A stretch of 64,000 bases of DNA from Halocatena marina (lineage in GTDB: Archaea > Halobacteriota > Halobacteria > Halobacteriales > Haloarculaceae), in contig NZ_CP109785.1 of NCBI RefSeq assembly GCF_025913575.1, positions 1,116,001 through 1,180,000 on the forward strand, written 5' to 3'. A program made the position numbers and the translations under genes. Each line of letters begins with the position of its first letter. The first letter of the stretch is position 1. The notes under the pieces were generated by a model that was given only the letters and a program-made list of their open reading frames with translations, ran no database searches and was not told the DNA's origin. Positions 54,306 to 62,165 of this stretch are shown in pieces.

Positions 54306-55097
54306 ATGCGATTTCGTCGCGCAGGAGTTGTGGGTGGATATATCTGCTTCGTCCTGACGATGTTGTTAGTGACGCCAGCAACAGCGCAGTCGGTGAATAA
54401 AGAACTCATTGATCAGTTCAACGCTCAGCTACTCTACGTTGCACTTCCATTGATGTTGTTTGTTGAAGTGATTCTCGTGTATGCTGTTGTTCGCTTTCGA
54501 AACAACGACAATCCGCTGCCGACGACAAAGGATCGTTCGCTCGAAATCACGTGGACGGTGGCAACAGCGATTATTCTCCTGTTCGTCGGTGTCACGGCGT
54601 ACGCAGTGCTCGCTAATCCCTACATCACGCCACAGCAACCAATGAACTCCCAACAATCCAATGCGGGCGCGTCCTTCTCTGATTTCTCCGAATCGTCAAG
54701 TGAATCTGATCCCGTCGTTGTCAACGTCCTCGCCTATCAGTGGGGATGGCAGTTCTCGTATCCCAACGCAAATATCACGACCCAAGGCGAGCTCGTCGTT
54801 CCGACGGACACGAACGTTCGACTCCGAATGACCTCTGTCGATGTGGTTCACTCGCTCTTCATTCCCGAACTCGGGGTCAAACAAGATGTTTTCCCGGAGC
54901 AAACGACCGTTATTCGAACGCACGTCTACGAACCTGGTCAGTACCAACTGTACTGCACAGAGTTCTGTGGCTCCGGTCACTCTCGGATGAAGGCGGATGT
55001 CCGTGCCGTGAACGAAAGCCAGTACCGTCAGTGGACCCAACAACACCGTGGACAACGGAACACCACGAACGCGACTTCACCAGCCCTCGTTCTGTGA
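54306..55097 (+). CDS. coxB: Cytochrome c oxidase subunit II
   Basis: A 263-residue subunit II. It has a signal peptide ending TPATAQS, two membrane helices (about 43-64 and 84-107), a Ser/Glu/Asp-rich linker, and an outer cupredoxin domain. CuA ligands are visible: His in DVVHSLFIPEL, then YCTEFCGSGHSRM with both Cys, the Glu carbonyl position, His and Met. It takes electrons from halocyanin or cytochrome c and passes them to subunit I. Transcribed away from coxA, which is unusual for an operon but seen in haloarchaea. Confidence 0.95.
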   Translation: MRFRRAGVVGGYICFVLTMLLVTPATAQSVNKELIDQFNAQLLYVALPLMLFVEVILVYAVVRFRNNDNPLPTTKDRSLEITWTVATAIILLFVGVTAYAVLANPYITPQQPMNSQQSNAGASFSDFSESSSESDPVVVNVLAYQWGWQFSYPNANITTQGELVVPTDTNVRLRMTSVDVVHSLFIPELGVKQDVFPEQTTVIRTHVYEPGQYQLYCTEFCGSGHSRMKADVRAVNESQYRQWTQQHRGQRNTTNATSPALVL

Positions 55098-55100
55098 TAT

Positions 55101-56312
55101 TTACATATCGTTCCACGCAGTGAGAGCGCGCTTCGGTGAGGAGATGGACGTGATCCAGCGTGCTGAGACCGCTCGTTTGAGTGTGCGCGCGGCGGGGCCG
55201 CTGAAGGTGTTCATCGGAACTCCAATAACGTTGTGGGCGACGACTTCGTCACCGACAGAGACGAGCGTTCCTTTGTTGATATACGCCCAGTCGACTGGCT
55301 CTGAGCCGCTGCGAACACGAGCGATGTTGTTCCCGATCTGTTTGCCCGCTTCTATTGCGGCTTCCGCAGTCGGTGGTGGGACGTTCTCCGTATCTGGGTT
55401 GACGATGCGCTGCCAGACGGTCTGTTCGTCAAACACGTTCTCTTCGATCTTAGGATGGACGAATGCCGCATCACCGATGGCGTACACGCGATCTGCGCTC
55501 GTCTCGAACGTCGAACTCGCATTCGCTCGGCTGTGATTCGTTTCTATCGTGGTGTCAGAAAGCGCATCCTGCCCGGTAACGCCACCTGCCCAAACGAGAA
55601 CGTCGTAGTCTAAGTCGTCGACTTCCTCGAACTGCATCGTCCTCTCATCGACAGCGATACACGTCGCGCCGGTATGAACGGTGACGTTTGCCGCTTCAAG
55701 CTTCTTCCGGAGCGAACCCTGAAATTCGGGATCGTGGCCCGGAAAGATGTGAGCTTCCATCTCGACGAGATGGAGCTCGACGGGAGCACTCATTTCGTCG
55801 CGCCACGCAGCGATCTCACCCGCGGTTTGAATGCCCGTGAGACCAGCCCCCCCGATGACGATCTGTGCCGGTTCATCCCGTGTAGCGTCTTTCGCTGCGT
55901 TCGTGATCTGGTCGTGAATAGAGCGCGCATCGTCTGGACTCTTGAGCGTGAGTGCGTGTGCTTCGAGCCCCTCGATACCAAAGAAAGCGGTTTGGCTGCC
56001 GATGGCGATGATGAGGTAATCGTAGCCGATGGTGCGATCGCCGTCAATGATGACGTCGCGCGCTTCGGTTTCGATCCCGGTGACGGTTCCGCGGACGAAG
56101 CGAGTATGATCGGATTTGATATCCTCGATTGGGATCGTGAGTTTGTCACAGATGCTTGGATCTCGGATGCAGCGGTGGGCTTCGTGGAGCACGAAATGAT
56201 GTGGTTCCTTCGACACCCAGACGAGATCTGGATGTTCGAGTTCGTTTTCGAGACTTCGTATCGCAGCGGTGCCGGCGTATCCGGCACCGAGAACGACAAT
56301 TTGTGGTGGCAT
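55101..56312 (-). CDS. NAD(P)/FAD-dependent oxidoreductase (type II NADH dehydrogenase-like), paralogue 2
   Basis: A 403-residue flavoprotein closely similar in layout to 44880-46103. It has FAD motif VVLGAGYAGTAAIRS, NAD motif IVIGGAGLTGIQTAGEI, VYAIGDAAF near the C-terminus, and the same tail type (NTFSGPAARTLKRAVSARWITSIS). It would oxidise NADH with quinone. It ends 3 nt from the convergent coxB stop, placing an NADH dehydrogenase directly against the terminal oxidase. The ATG at 56312 gives the canonical start. Confidence 0.9.
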   Translation of the reverse strand: MPPQIVVLGAGYAGTAAIRSLENELEHPDLVWVSKEPHHFVLHEAHRCIRDPSICDKLTIPIEDIKSDHTRFVRGTVTGIETEARDVIIDGDRTIGYDYLIIAIGSQTAFFGIEGLEAHALTLKSPDDARSIHDQITNAAKDATRDEPAQIVIGGAGLTGIQTAGEIAAWRDEMSAPVELHLVEMEAHIFPGHDPEFQGSLRKKLEAANVTVHTGATCIAVDERTMQFEEVDDLDYDVLVWAGGVTGQDALSDTTIETNHSRANASSTFETSADRVYAIGDAAFVHPKIEENVFDEQTVWQRIVNPDTENVPPPTAEAAIEAGKQIGNNIARVRSGSEPVDWAYINKGTLVSVGDEVVAHNVIGVPMNTFSGPAARTLKRAVSARWITSISSPKRALTAWNDM

Positions 56313-56687
56313 GTCCTGTAATACTCCCTGTTGATCTTTCGGTTGTGGTCGTCGATGCGAGCAGGCGGTTGACGAGCTTGCTCTGATCGAGAAGCGACGA
56401 CTGCATCACCTGATGCGATTCTCCGAGACACCGACCGCAATCGAGTGACAGTAGTTCGGTTTCGCTTCCGATGACTGATTGTTTTGTGTCATACACTTTG
56501 CTGTCGTCTCATGCCCCCCTAATGATTGAGCCTACGAAAGCAAGGTCGTATCATCGATGGCACACCTCAGTTACGACGTTCGAGCGACACTCGGTTGGAT
56601 TCCAAATCATTTCAATTGTAGCGATCGATAGGAACAGCATGCATGAACAGACTCAACGGTTAAGAAGCTGCTCTGTGACCATGGAGC
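56313..56687 (+). other. Gene-poor stretch with the copper-protein promoter
   Basis: No supported gene. GTTAAGA at 56659-56665 is a TATA-like box centred 26 nt before the ATG at 56688. Confidence 0.45.
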
Positions 56688-57029
56688 ATGGCACTTTCAG
56701 AGATCGACAGCCTCACCGATGAGATGGCCCAGTGTATCGACAGCTGCTTTGAAGCCGTGCAAGCGTGTGAGTGGTGTGCCGACGAATGTGCGGATCACGG
56801 TGAGGAGACGGCGCGGTGTCTCCGACACTGCCGGGACACAGCAGATCTCGCGGCCCAATGCGCACGGATGTGTGCTCGCGGATCGTCGTTCAACACACAG
56901 ATGGCAGAACTCTGTGCTGAAGCCTGTGAAACGTGTGCCGATGAGTGTGACCAGCACGATCACAATCACTGTCAGGTGTGTGCCAGCGTATTGCGAAATT
57001 GTGCCGAACACTGTCGCAACGTGGCATAG
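56688..57029 (+). CDS. Four-helix bundle copper-binding protein (DUF326/Csp-like)
   Basis: A 113-residue Cys-rich helical protein with CxxC and CxxxC spacings throughout (CIDSC, CEWCADEC, CLRHC, CARMC, CAEACETCADEC, CQVC, CAEHC) and interspersed His. In Csp-type four-helix bundles the Cys residues line the core and store many Cu(I) ions. A cytosolic copper store would suit the neighbouring oxidase genes, which need CuA and CuB. A TATA-like box at -26 suggests a leaderless single-gene transcript. Confidence 0.92.
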   Translation: MALSEIDSLTDEMAQCIDSCFEAVQACEWCADECADHGEETARCLRHCRDTADLAAQCARMCARGSSFNTQMAELCAEACETCADECDQHDHNHCQVCASVLRNCAEHCRNVA

Positions 57030-57038
57030 ACAGACAGC

Positions 57039-57078
57039 TCTACTCCGCTCCGCTCCACTCCACTCTGCTCTGCTCTGT
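57039..57078. repeat. Pentanucleotide tandem repeat
   Basis: Eight imperfect TCYRC-type units (TCTAC, TCCGC twice, TCCAC twice, TCTGC twice, TCTGT) directly after the copper-protein stop codon. Confidence 0.7.
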
Positions 57079-57202
57079 GATTTCGTTTACAAAAATTTGA
57101 TTTTTCCGTCTTGTTTAGGCCGATATGAGACCTTTTTCGCTATCCGCTATCTCACCGATCTGTCTCAGCGTGAGGTCCTCAACTCCGCTCGCGCGACAGT
57201 AT

Positions 57203-57697
57203 CTACCCGGATGGGACCTGACCGTAATCGAACGCTTCACCGATTCCCGAGAGTTCATCAAGCGCGTCCTGTTCTTCTCGGAGATTTTGTTCAAGCAGAT
57301 CGGCAGCATCGTCCATACCGAGCCGGGCGGCTATCGGGATGAGATTTCCGTAAGCGGCGATTTCGTAGTGTTCGGATTTCTGTCCTGCAGCGATGTTGTA
57401 TCGGTCGAGAACGTGTTGGTCTGGATCGTGGGTGAGGAATTTCTCGTGATCTTCGATCAACCCTTTGACCGCATTGTCTGTCTTGGCCTCGGGTTGCTCA
57501 TCCATCATCTCGAAGACCGTCTCGATACGATCGATGTGTTCTTGGGTTTCTGATCGGTGCTCTGAAAAGGCCGTTTGTATGGCTTCTTCCGAAGACTGAC
57601 GTTTCATCTCTTCGAGGGCATCGACGAGCTGCTGTTCGGTGTAATACGTCTGCTTCAGTCCGTCTCGGAAGAGTTCATCGAGGTTATTTGCACACAT
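57203..57697 (-). CDS. YciE/YciF family ferritin-like protein (DUF892)
   Basis: A 164-residue four-helix protein of the DUF892 family. It has the N-terminal DELFRDGLKQTYYTEQQLVDALEEM, a second helix with SEHRSETQEHIDRIE, and the AAGQKSEHYEIAAYGNLI motif, then EEQDALDEL. Glu and His at helix faces form a likely di-metal site as in ferritin-like proteins. These proteins are stress-related and may oxidise iron. It is monocistronic, between the copper protein and a DUF1059-type gene. Confidence 0.92.
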   Translation of the reverse strand: MCANNLDELFRDGLKQTYYTEQQLVDALEEMKRQSSEEAIQTAFSEHRSETQEHIDRIETVFEMMDEQPEAKTDNAVKGLIEDHEKFLTHDPDQHVLDRYNIAAGQKSEHYEIAAYGNLIPIAARLGMDDAADLLEQNLREEQDALDELSGIGEAFDYGQVPSG

Positions 57698-57905
57698 GGG
57701 TACTCCCCATTCGCAACGACGATGATGATTTCAATAAGTAGTCTCCCTGCACACGAGCGCTGCTTGACGCTGTCCGATTTGAACAATGAATATCGGATGC
57801 GTCCGTTGAGCCGGTCGATGAAGCGGATTTTTTGGAGGAACGTGGAATTTGCTGGGCGATCGTAGCACAGCACTGAAGAAATGGGTATCCACAATCGCGT
57901 ACGAC

Positions 57906-58067
57906 TCAGATAGTACGAATATTCCGTCGGATTTCCTCTTCACTGACATCGAGGTGTGGATGGTTTCCTTGTCGATGTTGCTTAATCCGCATCATAAGCT
58001 CGTCTTCGGTTTTGCCCCGAGCGGTAAAGTCACAGTCCTCGATAAGACAGTCAAACTGTTGTATCAT
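57906..58067 (-). CDS. Small DUF1059-type protein
   Basis: A 53-residue protein from the ATG at 58067: IQQFDCLIEDCDFTARGKTE, then DELMMRIKQHRQGNHP and a short acidic helix. Cys7 and Cys12 with His31 and His36 match the Cys/Cys...His/His layout of DUF1059 proteins, a probable zinc site. GGGGGTG lies 7 nt before the ATG as a ribosome-binding site. Function unknown. It is short enough to be missed by length cut-offs. Confidence 0.8.
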   Translation of the reverse strand: MIQQFDCLIEDCDFTARGKTEDELMMRIKQHRQGNHPHLDVSEEEIRRNIRTI

Positions 58068-58294
58068 GATTTTCACCCCCTAACGGGGATTCGGCACAAC
58101 AGAGCCGATGGAAGTAATAGTGGTGCTTTCCCATTCATGGCACAGATACTGCCTGTGAGGATCCATCCCACTGTTGTCGCCATCGTCGCGCTCCACTCTG
58201 CCCTACTGGCCATTTTTTGACTGCAAGCAGCAGATCTGCACAAGCAATACCGTTTAGTTGCTCCGATACTGTGTCATTATTGAGTGATAAACTC

Positions 58295-59434
58295 ATGCTC
58301 GAACAGATCACGGTGGATCAGTTAGCGAAAAAGCTCGATAGCGAGAGCGAAGAATTCGCACTCATCGATACGCGACCCGAGGACAGCTACGAAGCGTGGC
58401 GTATCCCTGGCGCAGCGAACGTCCCGTTTGGGCCTGTCGAGACGCTGAGCGACGAACAGCAGACACGGATCGATACGATCCGAGATTCACGACCCATCGT
58501 GACAATCTGTGGAATGGGCGTCACATCGGCGAACCTCGCCACCGAACTCGATGCGAACGGCTACGATGATGTCACGGTCGTAAAGGGAGGGATGCGCGAT
58601 TGGAACGCACGATACGAAACGGCTGTAATCGATGTCCCAAACGACGACTGTCTTCTCATCCAGTTCCAGCGCCGCGCAAAAGGCTGTCTCAGTTATCTCA
58701 TCGGGTCACGACGTACTGGTGAAGCTGTCGTGGTCGATCCAACGCGCCACATAGACCAATACATTGTTGCTGCTGCGGAGGCGGGTCTCACAATCACACG
58801 CGTCCTCGATACACACATTCACGCTGATCACATCTCTGGTGGAAAACGGCTGGCCGACCGCCTCGATGTTCCCTATCATCTCGGTGCCCCCGCTGATCGC
58901 ATGGAGCACGAATTTCAGCCGCTTGCTGACGGTGAGACCTTACACCTCGGTGATATCGAGATCACAGCGCTTCACGCACCCGGACACACCTCTGAGATGA
59001 TGGTCTACCGAATCGACGGGACACTTCTCACTGGTGATGCGCTGTTCGTCGATTCTGTCGGACGTACCGAACTTGAATTCGGCGATGAAGGTGCTGAAAA
59101 GGGCGCACGCTTGGAATACGAGACTCTCCACGAAACGCTGTTCGACCACCCGGATGATCTGATCGTGCTTCCCGGGCATGTGACGGTCACCGACGAGGGG
59201 ACGTTTGAGAACGGATCGCCCGGGGATCCCGTAAGAAAGACGCTTGCAGACATCAGAGAACAGGTGGACGTGTTGTCGCTAGACGAGGATGCGTTCGTCG
59301 ATCAACTGATCTCGGATCGGGAGAAGCCCGCGAACTACGAGACGATCATCGAACTCAATCGTGGGACACGATCACCCGAAGACGAAGACGACATCACCGG
59401 TTTAGAAACAGGAGCGAACAACTGTGCCGCTTGA
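58295..59434 (+). CDS. Rhodanese/metallo-beta-lactamase fusion (persulfide dioxygenase-like)
   Basis: A 379-residue fusion with rhodanese first: residues 5-108, active Cys72 in TICGMGVTS. The metallo-beta-lactamase domain (about 118-330) has THIHADH (His174, His176, Asp178, His179), His231 in APGHTSEM and Asp248 in TGDALF. ETHE1-like persulfide dioxygenases use such a site with iron, and rhodanese moves sulfane sulfur, so sulfide or persulfide handling is likely. The more common order places rhodanese last. The ATG at 58295 gives the family start; the frame opens earlier. Confidence 0.9.
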   Translation: MLEQITVDQLAKKLDSESEEFALIDTRPEDSYEAWRIPGAANVPFGPVETLSDEQQTRIDTIRDSRPIVTICGMGVTSANLATELDANGYDDVTVVKGGMRDWNARYETAVIDVPNDDCLLIQFQRRAKGCLSYLIGSRRTGEAVVVDPTRHIDQYIVAAAEAGLTITRVLDTHIHADHISGGKRLADRLDVPYHLGAPADRMEHEFQPLADGETLHLGDIEITALHAPGHTSEMMVYRIDGTLLTGDALFVDSVGRTELEFGDEGAEKGARLEYETLHETLFDHPDDLIVLPGHVTVTDEGTFENGSPGDPVRKTLADIREQVDVLSLDEDAFVDQLISDREKPANYETIIELNRGTRSPEDEDDITGLETGANNCAA

Positions 59435-59538
59435 TCGCTACGTCCCAGTACTATATCGCCAAGTCACGAGGGCAGAATAGATACTCCGATCCGAAGGTGA
59501 ATAATCTTAACAACGTCTTCCCCGTACGTGTACAAGTT

Positions 59539-60324
59539 ATGGGAACGATCGATTTCGATTTCGAGGGCGAGACGGTCATCGTCACAGGTGCAAGTTCGGG
59601 AATCGGTCGCGCCATTGCACTTCGATTCAGTGAAGCAGGTGCGACGGTCATCAATGCCGACAGACGCGAAGAGCCAAAGTCGGGTGGCATGCCGACACAC
59701 GAGAAAATTATTGATGAGCACGATGAGACCGCCGAATTCGTCGAGACGGATGTCTCCAACTCCGATGAACTTGAGAGCGTAGTATTGGCCGCTCGTGAGT
59801 ACGGTGGTGTCGATGTGATGGTGAACAACGCCGCGACACAACACAGCGAGCGCTTCCTCGATGTCGAAAAAGACGTATTCGATCGATTGCACCAGACCAA
59901 CGTTGGAGGATATTTCTTTGGAACACAGGCCGCAGCCAGAGATATGATCGATCGTGATGAGCCGGGATGTATCGTCAACACCGCCTCAATTAGCTCTGAG
60001 GTAGCACAGTACGGTCAGGTGCAGTACGATTCGACGAAGGGAGCGATCAAGATGATCACGCGTGGAACAGCGCTCGAACTCGCAGAGCACGACATTCGCG
60101 TCAACGCCGTTTCCCCTGGTCAGATCGCAACGGAGTTCACAGAAGGGTGGAGCGAGGAGGCTCAAAACGCGGCTGGCGAGGGCGGTTTCCTCAAACCCGT
60201 CCCTCTCGGACGAGCCGGACTTCCGGAGGATATCACGGGCTCAGTGCTGTTTCTTTCGAGCACCGACGCCGCCTACATCACCGGCGAATTAGTGTATATC
60301 GACGGCGGATGGACGGCAATCTGA
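59539..60324 (+). CDS. Short-chain dehydrogenase/reductase
   Basis: A 261-residue classical SDR: TGASSGIG (16-23), NNAA at about 96-99, Ser150/Ser152, and Tyr163-x3-Lys167 (YDSTK). The C-terminal GELVYIDGGWTAI is standard. It resembles glucose/gluconate-type sugar dehydrogenases but substrate cannot be fixed. The ATG at 59539 follows a short TCTTAAC box by about 27 nt. It is convergent with the aldehyde dehydrogenase (3 nt apart); together they may oxidise an alcohol or sugar to an acid. Confidence 0.92.
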   Translation: MGTIDFDFEGETVIVTGASSGIGRAIALRFSEAGATVINADRREEPKSGGMPTHEKIIDEHDETAEFVETDVSNSDELESVVLAAREYGGVDVMVNNAATQHSERFLDVEKDVFDRLHQTNVGGYFFGTQAAARDMIDRDEPGCIVNTASISSEVAQYGQVQYDSTKGAIKMITRGTALELAEHDIRVNAVSPGQIATEFTEGWSEEAQNAAGEGGFLKPVPLGRAGLPEDITGSVLFLSSTDAAYITGELVYIDGGWTAI

Positions 60325-60327
60325 AGC

Positions 60328-61788
60328 TCAGTAGTTTTCGTAAACAGTCTTGATGATGGTGAAGTAATCCATCCCCGCCTCGCCTTGCTCGCGGTATGTC
60401 TCACTGGACGAGGCCTTCATGCCGCCGAACGGGACGTGAAGTTCGAGCCCGGTCGTCTTTTCGTTGACTTTCACGATGCCGTAGTCGGCGTCCCGTATGA
60501 AGCGATTCGCCTTCGTGTGGTCGTTCGTAACGATGCCTGCCGAGAGACCGAACGCCACGTCGTTCGCCAGTTCGATGGCTTCATCGAAGTCACTGTAGGA
60601 CATGATGCCGACAAACGGCCCAAATACCTCTTCTTGCATGATGCGCATGTCGGACTCAACGTCGGTGAAGATGGTCGGCTCGACGAAGTGTCCAGCGTCG
60701 TATTCGCCATCTGTGAGCCGATTCCCACCGTACACCAGCGTTGCATCCTCGTTGGTTCCGACATCCACGTAATCAAGCGTGCTTTCGAGTTCGTCTTGGG
60801 AAACGTGTGGACCCATATCTGGATCGTCGAGACCGGAACCGATGACGAGGTTTTCGGCGTAATTGATGAGTTCATCGACGAACTCATCGTGCATCGAGTC
60901 GTGCACGATGACGCGCTCGGTTGCCGTACACGCCTGCCCAGTGACACCGAATGCGCCCCCACCGACGATATCGACCGCAGATTCGAGGTCGGCACTCGGT
61001 GTAACCACTGTTGGATTCTTGCTTCCCATCTCAGTTTGGGCACGCTTGTGATCGTCGGTCGCTTGTTCGTACACCATCTCACCAACGGAGCGGCTCCCGG
61101 TAAAGGAGACGGCATCGACCGCTTCGTGTCCGATGATGGCGCTTCCGACGTCTTCACCGCTTCCCACGACGAAGTTGAGGACGCCATCTGGAACGCCGAT
61201 CTCGGAAGCGGCTTCGTCGAAACAGTCGATCACCGTTGCGAACGTGGTCGGTGCTTCCATTGCTGGTTTAAGCACAACTGTATTCCCGGTCGCCAGCGCG
61301 GGTGCGGACTTCCACGAGGGAATAGCGATCGGGTAGTTCCACGGGACGATGAGGCCAGCGACGCCAATCGGTTCACGAATCGTATAGAGGTTCCTGTCAG
61401 CAGTACTCGACAGCGTACGGGTCCCATCGTAGTCCATCGCTCGCTCGGCGTAGTAGTAAAATATGTCAATCGCCCGTTGGACTTCCGCTGCTGCCTCCGT
61501 TCGCGTCTTTCCTTCCTCTCGAACCAGTGTCTGCGTTAGTTCTGCCTTGCGGTCGTCCATTCGCTTTGCAGTCGCTCGCAACACCGCCCCGCGCGTCGGC
61601 CCGGGAGTATTAGCCCACGCCGCTTGTGCGCTCGCTGCTGCCTCAACCGCTTCGTGTGCATCATTCGCGGTCGATCGTGGGAACTGCGCGACGGTTTCGC
61701 CGGTTGCGGGGTTGTGAACGTCGAATACTTCGCCAGATTCTGATTCTTTCCACTCTCCCTCCACGTAATTGTTATGGGATTCAGACAT
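60328..61788 (-). CDS. Aldehyde dehydrogenase (2,5-dioxopentanoate/semialdehyde type)
   Basis: A 486-residue NAD(P)-dependent aldehyde dehydrogenase. Catalytic Cys287 in GQACTATER, general base Glu253 in TEMGSKNP, Asn151 in PWNYPIAIP, and the FTGSRSVG nucleotide loop are intact. The GQACTATER signature resembles haloarchaeal XacF (alpha-ketoglutarate semialdehyde dehydrogenase of pentose oxidation), but other semialdehydes are possible, including those made by the aminotransferase at 31.9 kb. Full length. ATG at 61788. Confidence 0.92.
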   Translation of the reverse strand: MSESHNNYVEGEWKESESGEVFDVHNPATGETVAQFPRSTANDAHEAVEAAASAQAAWANTPGPTRGAVLRATAKRMDDRKAELTQTLVREEGKTRTEAAAEVQRAIDIFYYYAERAMDYDGTRTLSSTADRNLYTIREPIGVAGLIVPWNYPIAIPSWKSAPALATGNTVVLKPAMEAPTTFATVIDCFDEAASEIGVPDGVLNFVVGSGEDVGSAIIGHEAVDAVSFTGSRSVGEMVYEQATDDHKRAQTEMGSKNPTVVTPSADLESAVDIVGGGAFGVTGQACTATERVIVHDSMHDEFVDELINYAENLVIGSGLDDPDMGPHVSQDELESTLDYVDVGTNEDATLVYGGNRLTDGEYDAGHFVEPTIFTDVESDMRIMQEEVFGPFVGIMSYSDFDEAIELANDVAFGLSAGIVTNDHTKANRFIRDADYGIVKVNEKTTGLELHVPFGGMKASSSETYREQGEAGMDYFTIIKTVYENY

Positions 61789-61929
61789 CGTGCTCGATAG
61801 TATGGTCTTGCATCACTCCACTCTTGTGGCTGCTGTGTCATCCGCTCACGAAACGTACTATCGATGGACCATCGGGGATGGTGTGATACAATCCGCGTCA
61901 TTAGCTCGATAGCGATTGAACAAACCGAA

Positions 61930-62160
61930 ATGCGACAGAATAACAGTGTTGATACAATTGTCAGTGCCGTAGACGACTTCGTCGATCATCTTCACGAACA
62001 GCCCGAGCTTCTGCGCATCGGAGATTCACGATAACCGTTCGTTCCGGTCGGCCGAGTCGTCGATATCACCGATGTCACAAGCAATGATTGACGAAGTTAT
62101 CGATTCGATCCGCTCCTCAAACGAGAGAGGTGGTCTTCACGCCAGACCGACCGTATTCGA
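61930..62160 (+). pseudogene. Possible decayed gene fragment, family unknown
   Basis: The + strand translates as natural-looking protein broken by stops and shifts: DTIVSAVDDFVDHLHEQPELL, stop, then PFVPVGRVVDITDV, then in another frame MIDEVIDSIRSSNERGGL. The pieces would fit one ordered protein tail, but I do not recognise the family. It runs into the tail of the E2 gene. The remainder of 61789-62165 shows nothing. Confidence 0.33.
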
Positions 62161-62165
62161 GCCGG

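Noticed and set aside
60385..61539. Long + strand open frame (384 codons) opposite the aldehyde dehydrogenase
   Set aside because: Antisense shadow of a gene with intact catalytic motifs; its own translation shows no recognisable domain.
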